A DNA stretch of 64,000 nt, from positions 12,752,001 through 12,816,000 of the forward strand of contig JAWHQI010000019.1 of the NCBI GenBank assembly GCA_033032865.1, written 5' to 3'. Position 1 is the first letter of the stretch; each line of letters begins with the position of its first letter. Below, piece by piece: positions 56,401-64,000 of this stretch. The position numbers and the translations under genes are program-made. Under the pieces are notes generated by a model. That model searched no databases. It saw only the letters and a program-made list of their open reading frames with translations, and was not told where the DNA came from. This DNA is from Dactylorhiza incarnata. Its lineage: Eukaryota; Streptophyta; Magnoliopsida; Asparagales; Orchidaceae.

Positions 56401-57102
56401 ATCCTCAGCAACTGCAAATAGCCCTATATAAGCTTCTTCTTCTTCATCAGAATCTGAAGATGAAGATTCAGATTCACTCCAGCTCCTTTCCTTCTTTGCC
56501 AGGAAGGATTTTTCACCTTTCCTTCCCTTGTGGTGATGAGGCTTCTTATCACCTTATTCTTTTCTCTTGACTGGATAGTCAGCTATGACATGTTCAGGCT
56601 TGCTACAGCAATAATAGATAATATTATTTGAAACATGTTTAACAAGTTTAGATTCATACCTGACACCCTTGGGGTGCAGCCTCCCTGATTTGTTGTGTTC
56701 CTTCTTGGGATGTGAAGAGGAGGAAGGATTGTTCTTCCACTTCTTCCTCCTCATCAACTTCTTGAAGTCCCTGGAGAAGGCAGCAAATTTCTCATCTGTT
56801 GAATTGCTGTCAGATGTGTTGTGCTCAGAGTTTTCTAAGTCAACAACCCTTCCTGGTGGAGAGGGTATTCTCTCCTTGATCTTCTTAGAGCTCTCATCTT
56901 TGAGAGCCATAGATCTCTCATTTGCATGAGTTCTGGTAGTGGTTTCCTCCTCCTTTTTTGTAGATGGTTGCATCTCATATGAGAGAGGCTTCCCAAACTG
57001 TGTGTGGGGAAGAGTCTCACCCAGCTTTGCCCCTTCCCTGATGGCACAGGTTTTTGTATCCCAGTCTCTAGTTAGAGATCTTAGGAATTTATCATTCAAC
57101 TC
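56401..57102 (-). pseudogene. Sirevirus B gag, N-terminal part, truncated by element C
   Basis: UBN2-type gag from MNDKFLRSLTRDWDTK (57099) to the first zinc knuckle, here YYCCSKPEHVIADYP, with the last ligand again Tyr and the first one lost. It stops at TAA 56554-56556 just after VKRKE, and the same frame continues with a Lys/His/Ser-rich section. The upstream part of gag is missing because LTR C begins at 57103. Confidence 0.8.
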
Positions 57103-58492
57103 TGAAGTATCTAGTTGCCTACCTAAATCACCTAGAGGGGGGTGAATAGGTCATCTCTACGTCTTTTGCGGAATTAAAAATTAAACGTAAAGCACAGCAC
57201 ACAAAATAGATCACAGCCACAGATAACACCAGGAATTTATAGTGGTTCCCCGTACTTGGGTACTCCACTGCCGGCCTCGCCAATCTAGCACCACAGCTAG
57301 ACTTGACTACTCACTAAAACTCGGATCAGAATGATCCTACAAACTCGGAGTCAAACTCCTACAATCTCAGAGAGAACTTCTCTTACAACTCGGAGAAAAA
57401 CTTCTCCTACAACTCGGAGAACAACCTCTCCTACAGCTCGGAGATAACAATTCCTACAAAGATGATAAAAGGTTTTGAACAAAATGATACCAGATCTGAA
57501 TAACAGAGGCGTTTTCTTCCTTCTTCTTGAATGGCTTTTGAGAACGATGAGGAAAAACAACGATCCTTCAAATCTGTCTTTGGCAATCCGAAACGATCCA
57601 ATAGAGGTTGTAGATTCAGAACACGGATCGATCGAATCCTTCTTTGATAGAAATCAGCAACTCAAATGAGTAGATCGATCTCTAATCGTAGGCGACAGCG
57701 AGGCGGCGCTTTTCTCGTTCTTTTTGATCGGGAGAGAAAATTAGGGTTTAGAATGACTCGAAAAACTTCTTTTAAACAACCCAAGAGCGATCCTATATAC
57801 AGAGGGCAAGATTAAGGGTTAAATCGACCTTAAACACACTCAATATAGCCATTAGGATCGGGAAGGAGCGTTTACGATCCGTCAATAACAGAGAAAAGAG
57901 AATAGAAATAAACGGACAGAATTCTCGAGACAAAAGAGATCTCTCGAGAACTAACGGATCTCTCGAGATATGAAACAAAGAGAGCAGGAAAGAGATGTCT
58001 CGAGAACTCGATGATCTCTCGAGACATACAAAGATTTCGGTAAAAAGGACTTTCGAGACATGCTTGATCTCTCGAGTCATCAAGAACAGAAATACCGAGA
58101 TCCAAAGAACTTGCCTCTCGAGACATGTCAGAACTCTCGAGACATGCATGATCTCTCGAGACATAACCTTAGAAAAAATTGTTTTCAACAATTTTCTTTT
58201 CTTCTCTTGAACACTTGCTGCAACCGCACTCCAAAGTCTTCAATAGTCTTGAAAATGAAGTGTACCCCAATAGAGAGAGCACACATGAGTCATCACCATG
58301 TTTCATATAATGAGGAATTACATTGTATGAAACTGTGTTTGCAGACCCATTGTGACCTAACATTGATTTACACTTAGCAATGATAATCTGCAAGACAATA
58401 CTAGAAAAGCATATCAAATACAAAAGCAATTCAATCTTAGTTTAAGGGTGACTTCTCACAAATCAAGGTAATTGTGAATACAATTTCCAACA
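57103..58492 (-). repeat. 3' LTR of Sirevirus C
   Basis: 1390 bp from TGTTGGAAATTG to ATACTTCA on the element strand. The start was fixed by alignment with the end of solo LTR E (both have TATCTAGTTGCC). It has about ten CTCGAGA palindromes at 57915-58170, a six-module stem-loop array at 57316-57460 and the terminal hairpin (about 57124-57151). Confidence 0.85.
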
Positions 58493-58508
58493 ATCTCCCC
58501 CTATTTGT
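58493..58508 (-). promoter_or_regulatory. Polypurine tract of Sirevirus C
   Basis: AAATAGGGGGAGATT-type purine run on the minus strand, abutting the LTR. Further GGGGGAG copies lie inside the third gene at 59350-59356, 59867-59873 and 60341-60347. Confidence 0.85.
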
Positions 58509-58713
58509 AGAAGTCAGAACCCTATATACTAAGTTGAATTACAGCAATATAGAATAAATATGCTACACTACACAATGATATGAAAATGAATAAGTAGAGA
58601 ACATCAAATCAACAATTATATATATATGTCTAAATTGAATTGTTAAGAAGACTTGATGTTCAACAAAATCAGAACCAAAACAAAATATGTCTTGTCAACA
58701 TCAGCATTATCCT

Positions 58714-61142
58714 TCAAGAACTCCTTTTCCTCTTTTCTTCTTGCCTGGAGAAATAAGCATAAGGCTTGGGATGGTAAAACGGAGGTGGATCCGGAGCATC
58801 AGAATTATTATAACCAAAAGCCCTGAAATGAATTCTTCTCTTCCTTTGAGCTGTCTCATGTTTTTCCCATTCAAGTGAGTTGTAGCATTCAGATCTATTC
58901 ATTTTGCCTTCATGGACTAACTTATAGGATTCAAGAATAATGTCTTTTGAGACTGGGCTCCAGATTTCTGGTAGAACCTTCTCAACCTGAGCTTTGCTAT
59001 GGCCTGCAGAGCTAGAACTCGGAACAGATCTACTCGCAGAGGGACCTTCACCATGTTTTCTTTTTCTTTTGGTCCCAGCCCTATCTGATTGATCTTCAAC
59101 TAAAGGAGCCTTCCCAAGTAGTTCTTCTGGCCTTGGAGAAAACTGAGGAACAGAAACATCTGGATCAATTTCTAACTCAGGAAAAATCTGATTATGAAGC
59201 CACGTTGCTGTTTTGAAGGAATAAGCATTAATATCAGCAATTTGCTTCAGCACCCTGGAAGAGAACTGATCAAACTGTGATTTCCATGAGTTTTGAATAG
59301 CTGACACAGAGCTTTCCACTAAATCTTTCATTCTTTCCATTATAATGTCCTCCCCCTTTCTGACTTCTACAGATAGGGTTTGGAGAGTATCATCTTTGAA
59401 GTTTCCGACTTCATCAACAATCCTGAATGTATTTACTTCAGCCTTGTCTGACATTGAGTCTTGAAGCTGTCATTGTAACAGTCTGAGCCAACACTGTGCC
59501 TATACCTTCAGTTGCATGTTCAATTTGCTTGCTTCCTAGGCTCATCAATTCAGAGAGATTTTCATAATTGGATTTGATTTTAGCTAACTCCCTACCAAGA
59601 TCACTTTCAACTGAGGCAATCTTCCTGTGAACAGTTGTCAAAGAGTTCTCAAACTGTTCACTCTGTTTCTTGAGCATAGCTTCAATCTTTCCCAGAAGAG
59701 AATCTGCATCAAGGATTGGAGGGGAAGGATGAGAAGAAGGAAGAGTAACAGCAGGGGCAGCAGCAGGAGCAACATCAGGGAGCTCTTCAATCTCAAGAGA
59801 ATGAACCACATTTTCTTCTTCACAACCTAGCTCATCTGGAGCATTCTTGGTTGTATCTAACTCTGACTCCCCCTCAACATGTAATAGGGGAGGTGATAAT
59901 TCATGAACTGAATCAGCATCATCGTCTTCAAAAACAAAATCAGCACCAGACCCTGCCTTTTGGCCACTGGGACTGTGCACTACAGATATTTCTTGTTGAA
60001 TATTCTTAAGAACAGCTGAAAATATCTCATTTGCTAAAGAAGTTTCTACTTCAATAACTGATGGAGAAGGAGGTGGTGGTGATGGAACTGAATCTTGAGT
60101 GTGAACATGAGAGGGTGATGGAATAGAATCTGAAGGATCTGACTGTGTCACTAATGGAATGAGTTCTGATGGAGTTGATAAGGGCTGACCTTTGGCTTTG
60201 GAACGGATTGGTAGCTTGGCTCGACCTGAGGCTTTAGAGCGAATCCGAGGAGGAGGAGGAGAAGAAGTAACTTTGGGTACCTGACCTTCCGAAGATGGAA
60301 TTGGAATTTCTGCTTCACTTGCAACTGCAGACTGATGAGTCTCCCCCTCAGAAGCAGCACTGGCCATTCCCGGCTTCTTGATTCGAATGTCCCATCTCTG
60401 CATGGAGAGGACATTGATCTTCTTGAGATGATGGAGAACTGTACCTTTGGACATGTCAAAGATAGCTGGGTTGAACTGATTCAGAAACAATGTGATGATC
60501 CGGGCAAAATTTTGGAGAATTAATGCAAGCCTTGATATTGGAGAATAAGATTTTGCCCCAATCTCTCTTTTTCCCTGACACAATTCCAACCATCAATAGA
60601 AAAGTCTCTTCAGACACATGCCCTTGTGTGCCTGTCTTGCAGAATAGAACTTTTAAGATAATGTCCACCAGGAGCTTCCCCACATCATTCATCTTGTGCC
60701 ACTTCACTGCAGAAAAATCTGAATCCAGACCACAATACCTTGCTGTTCTCAACCAGTCATTGTCATCAAGCACCTCTTCAGTATCAAGCTCAAATAGATG
60801 CAAGTACTTCACGAGGGTCTTAAGTGAGATTTTTATCTTAATGCCCTTGACGAATGAGACCAACATCCTCCCTTCCTTGATAGGCTTCACATTGATAAAG
60901 AATTCTTCCACCTCATCAAACAGCACCCGGCAAGGATGCTCAAGAACGAAAGCAAGACCGGCGGCATCAAGCAAGCAAAAAAGATTTTTGAAATCATCAG
61001 ATAAACCGGCGATACCTGAGCGAACGACTTCATTGCCGACACCGATCTTTGGATGAGGACAAGGCGCCATTGAAGCACGAGGTAGAGAACTGTCGAGCGG
61101 ATCAGATGACGAATCGAGAACCACCGAGAAACACTGAAGCAC
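58714..61142 (-). pseudogene. Sirevirus C third gene (envelope-like), two frameshifts
   Basis: Same position and layout as in element A. The N-terminal domain (61142 or the ATG at 61070 to about 60500) contains GKLLVDIILKVLFCKTGTQG. A one-base gain near 60500 shifts the frame into a long Pro/Ser/Glu-rich, probably disordered section and a helical, coiled-coil-like section (60589-59438). A second frame change near 59450 leads to the C-terminal block (59454-58714) with a KRKRK basic patch, WSPVSKDIIL and RRIHF. No signal peptide or membrane helix is seen. The basic patch would suit nuclear or nucleic-acid contact, which is inference. Confidence 0.75.
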
Positions 61143-61680
61143 AGAGACCTGTCGCAGATTGTCGCCGCTCGAGAGAAAGTCGAAAGGTCGGGGAGGTCTC
61201 GGAAATGGATTTCGTGAACATCAAGTTTTCGATTTCTTATATATATATATGATTTTGATTTGACGTTAAAGTGACATTTTGAAGAAAGATACAAAAGAAA
61301 ACAGCGCGTACCTGACGTTTGGAGTTCTTAAAAAAAAAACTCAGGAGTATGTCTCGAGAACTCAGGAGACATCGGGTATGTCTCGAGAACTCAGGAGTTT
61401 CAGCAAGTTATTTCCTTCATTGATGTCTCAAGTGAAAACCCGTATCTCGAGACATCACCATATCTCGAGATCTTAAACTTGTCTCGAGAGAACCAGCCTG
61501 TCTCAAGAGTTCCCTGAAGTCCTTTGGATGATGTCGAGATTTTAAAGTGACTTGAGTTGTCGAGAAAACAGATAGTTCCCGAGACAACATGTAGTTCTCG
61601 AGACATATGCCTGAAGTTTTCAGGAAAAGTTCTGAATTTTTGTAATCTTCATGTCTTCATGGTTTTGCTTGATTTGATCA
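61143..61680 (-). promoter_or_regulatory. Pol to third-gene spacer of Sirevirus C with CTCGAGA array
   Basis: A stretch without genes between the pol stop and the third gene. At 61345-61605 it carries at least five TCTCGAGA-type palindromes, often followed by ACTCAGGAG or ACAT. The same palindrome fills part of the LTR of this element (57915-58170) but is rare elsewhere in it. This suggests a shared cis-acting role, possibly a promoter for the third gene. Confidence 0.6.
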
Positions 61681-63391
61681 TTACTCCATGTTGAGCATTC
61701 CAAGTTCCGTCTTGAAGAAAGAGAACTTAGTCTCATCCAGTGGCTTCGTGAATATGTCTGCAACTTGCTTGTCCGTGGGAACATAACTCAGATTTATGTC
61801 ACCCATCTCCACATGCTCCCGGATAAAGTGATATCGTAGCTCGATGTGCTTTGTCCGACTGTGAGAGACTGGATTATTTGCGATAGCAATTGCACTGGAA
61901 GAGTCGCAGAACATAGGAATGTCTTTGATCTTCATGTTGTAGTCTTGAAGTTGATTCTTTATCCATAGAAGTTGTGCGCAACAACTGCCAGCAGAAATGT
62001 ATTCCGACTCGGCGGTTGATATTGCAACACAATTCTGCTTCTTGCTACTCCAGGAAATAAGTCTCCTTCCGAGGAATTGGCACGTCCCGGAAGTGCTTTT
62101 TCTGTCGTCTTTGCTACCTGCAAAGTCTGCATCTGAAAAAACCAATTAGTTCGCTATCATTACTTCTTGGGTACCATAAGCCAAGATTTGGTGTGCCTTT
62201 AAGGTATCTCAAAATTCGCTTTGCAGCAGTGTAATGAGATTCCTTAGAGTTCACCTGATATCTAGCACATACACATGTAGAGAACATTATATCAGGTCTA
62301 CTGGCAGTAAGGTAGAGCAAAGAGCCAATTATGCTTCTGTACTTGGTTTCATCAAAAGGTTTCCCTTTCTCATCCTTGTCCAGAGACATAGGTGAGCTCA
62401 TTGGAGTCCTCATAGAGGTTGCATTCTCCATTCCAAATTTCTTAATCAACTCCTTAGTGAACTTTGTCTGAGAAATGAAGATTCCATCTTCAGACTGTTT
62501 CACTTGAAGTCCTAAGAAGTATTTCAGCTCACCCATACTGCTCATTTCAAATTTCCCTTGCATAAGTTTAGAAAACTTTTTGCAGAGGTTATTGTCCGTA
62601 GAACCAAATATGATTTCATCGACATAGATTTGCACTAGCAAAATCTTGACTTTTACTTCCCTAAGAAATAATGTTTTATCTATCTTTCCTCTTGTGAACT
62701 TGTTCTCAAGAAGAAAGTTAGATAGCGTCTCATACCAAGCTCGAGGAGCTTGTTTTAAACCATATAAAGCTTTTTGTAATAAATAAACATGATTGGGATG
62801 ATCAGGATTAACAAAACCTGGGGGTTGTTCAACGTATACTTCCTCTTTAATGTCTCCGTTTAGGAACGCGGATTTGACATCCATTTGATATACGGTGAAA
62901 CCCTTGAAAGCAGCATAAGCAAGGAAGAGTCTGATCGCTTCGAGCCTTGCTACTGGAGCGTACGTCTGATCGAAGTCGATACCTTCCTCTTGTCTGCATC
63001 CTTTAGCTACAAGTCTGGCTTTGTTCTTTATGATTGTTCCTTCTTCATCCAACTTGTTTCTATATACCCACTTTGTTCCAATGACATTTTTGTCTTTGGG
63101 TTTTGGAACAAGTGTCCATACCTTACAGCGTTTGAATTGATTTAATTCTTCTTCCATAGCAATTATCCAAGATGGATCTTCATTTGCCTCTTGGAATTTC
63201 TTTGGTTCGACCTGCGAAAGAAAACTCAAATGCATATTCTCGTTAATGGTACCTCGTCTTGTTCTTATTCCTTCATGAGGATCTCCTATGATTTGATCAA
63301 CTGGATGATCCCTCATGTGTCGTAGCCCAAGGTTCCTTGTATGATTTGGACCAATAGGAGTTTCTTCTACTGTTGGAGTATCTTCCTCCAC
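61681..63391 (-). pseudogene. Sirevirus C reverse transcriptase and RNase H, frameshifted
   Basis: Well-kept copia reverse transcriptase: [43 protein letters not shown], then an active site reading YVDE instead of YVDD (Glu codon at 62615-62617). A one-base gain in a T run at about 62135 shifts RNase H into another frame (61681-62145: [28 protein letters not shown]). It ends ELGMLNME. Upstream, TAA at 63419-63421 separates it from the integrase in the same frame. The frameshift and the catalytic change should each disable it. Confidence 0.88.
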
Positions 63392-63418
63392 TTGGATTGG
63401 CTCTTCATCAGGATGATC

Positions 63419-64000
63419 TTATTCATAGGTAGTTATTGGGGGAATCTTGATGAAGTGTTGAGAATTTTCTTCAACTGGCTGATCCAAGCTTAAGTCCTGC
63501 AGCTTTGAACCTGTGTCTATAGAAGAAATGCTAGAGGAGCTGCCTTGTAGCATGCTCGTCTCATCAAATACAACATTAATAGATTCTTCTACCACTAGGG
63601 TTATCTTGTTAAAAACTCTATATGCCCTACTATGGCTACTATAACCTACAAAAGTACCTTCAAAACTCTTTTCACTAAACTTAGTTTTGTAATGCTTTCC
63701 ATTGTTTAGCACAAAGCATTTACTACCAAAGATTCGAAAATAAGAAATGGTCGGTTTCTTGCCCTTTAGAAGTTCATAAGGAGTCTTTTCATGGTTTTTG
63801 TTTATGAGTGCTCTGTTTTGCACATGGCATGCAGTATTGACAGCTTCAGCCCAGAAATATTCAGGTAGTGAAGAGTCACTCAACATGGTTCTGCAAGCCT
63901 CAATAAGTGTTCTATTCTTTCTCTCAGCTACTCCATTTTGTTGTGGAGTTCGAGGAGAGGAAAACTCATGAGAGATACCAAGGCTTTCACAGAATTCTGT
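63419..64000 (-). pseudogene. Sirevirus C integrase, C-terminal part, cut by window edge
   Basis: The end of the integrase core (NGVAERKNRTLIEA-type region near 63900, LPEYFWAEAVNTACHVQNRAL) and the copia-specific tail (FGSKCFVLNNGKHYKTKFSEKS, GYSSHSRAYRVFNK). It ends at TAA 63419-63421 in the acidic linker before reverse transcriptase. The rest lies beyond the window. Confidence 0.85.

Larger units (their letters stand above)
50957..57102 (-). mobile_element. Old Sirevirus B, interrupted at both ends
   Basis: A minus-strand copia element with a third gene, pol and two-part gag, all decayed. Its third gene is cut at 50957 by element J and its gag is cut at 57102 by the LTR of Sirevirus C. 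Neither of its own LTRs is recognisable here. Pol has many more stops and frame changes than in A or C, so it is the oldest of the three, which agrees with it being the target of both later insertions. Confidence 0.85.
57103..64000 (-). mobile_element. Sirevirus C, 3' part, runs off the window
   Basis: A minus-strand copia element inserted in the gag of B. The 3' LTR is 57103-58492, followed inward by the PPT, the third gene, a spacer and pol as far as integrase at the window edge. Gag, the PBS and the 5' LTR lie beyond 64000. Pol is well kept but has a frameshift, one stop and an altered active site. Its TSD cannot be checked without the right end; the left flank is aactc. Confidence 0.88.

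Noticed and set aside
60495..60520. Programmed minus-one frameshift in the third gene of C
   Set aside because: The required shift is plus one at a T run, there is no slippery heptamer in the right phase, and element A reads straight through. Decay is likelier.

Overview
The window looks like intergenic heterochromatin from a large angiosperm nuclear genome. It is built almost entirely of nested plant LTR retrotransposons (Ty1/copia of the Sirevirus type, and Ty3/gypsy of Athila, Reina-like chromovirus and Tekay/Del-like type), plus one broken hAT transposase gene. Every recognisable coding region belongs to a transposable element. The only hint of a host gene is a weak candidate first exon near 24.6 kb. 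I cannot name the species; family assignments rest on protein motifs, LTR ends, primer-binding sites (PBS), polypurine tracts (PPT) and target-site duplications (TSD) read by eye.

Layout. 588-1554 and 13146-13958 are two halves of one minus-strand hAT transposase, split by Sirevirus A (1555-13140, minus strand, TSD gttct, LTRs of about 1.5 kb). A second Sirevirus LTR (D, 13959-16108) cuts the hAT gene near its N-terminus. 16651 to about 24250 is non-coding and full of decayed tandem repeats. It looks like one very long gypsy-type LTR, and it holds a solo Sirevirus LTR (E, 16914-18575). 24250-25563 is unassigned. 25564-40945 is a minus-strand Reina-like chromovirus (H) whose reverse transcriptase is split just before the FFDD active site by an Athila-type element (I, 28709-38367, TSD taaac). 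40741-42523 is a second, truncated copy of the H 3' end that shares the middle LTR. 42524-43430 is AT-rich and carries long perfect palindromes.

About 43440-50956 is a plus-strand, internally deleted gypsy element (J, Tekay/Del-like). It keeps a gag remnant with three zinc knuckles and one long LTR, which is interrupted by solo Sirevirus LTR F (46891-49015). The right end of J abuts the envelope-like gene of old, decayed Sirevirus B (50957-57102, minus). B is interrupted in gag by Sirevirus C (57103 to beyond 64000, minus).

How the parts work together. In each Sirevirus the order along its own strand is LTR, PBS, gag, protease, integrase, reverse transcriptase/RNase H, a spacer, a third large gene (usually called envelope-like), PPT, LTR. 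All copies with visible coding carry stops or frameshifts, so none looks autonomous. The features most worth a second look are shared by several families: arrays of short stem-loop modules with changing but still complementary stems in the transcribed end of every Sirevirus LTR; family-specific palindrome arrays in the upstream LTR part, repeated ahead of the third gene in element C; PPT-like motifs buried inside the third gene; and in-frame stops at matching protein boundaries in different elements.
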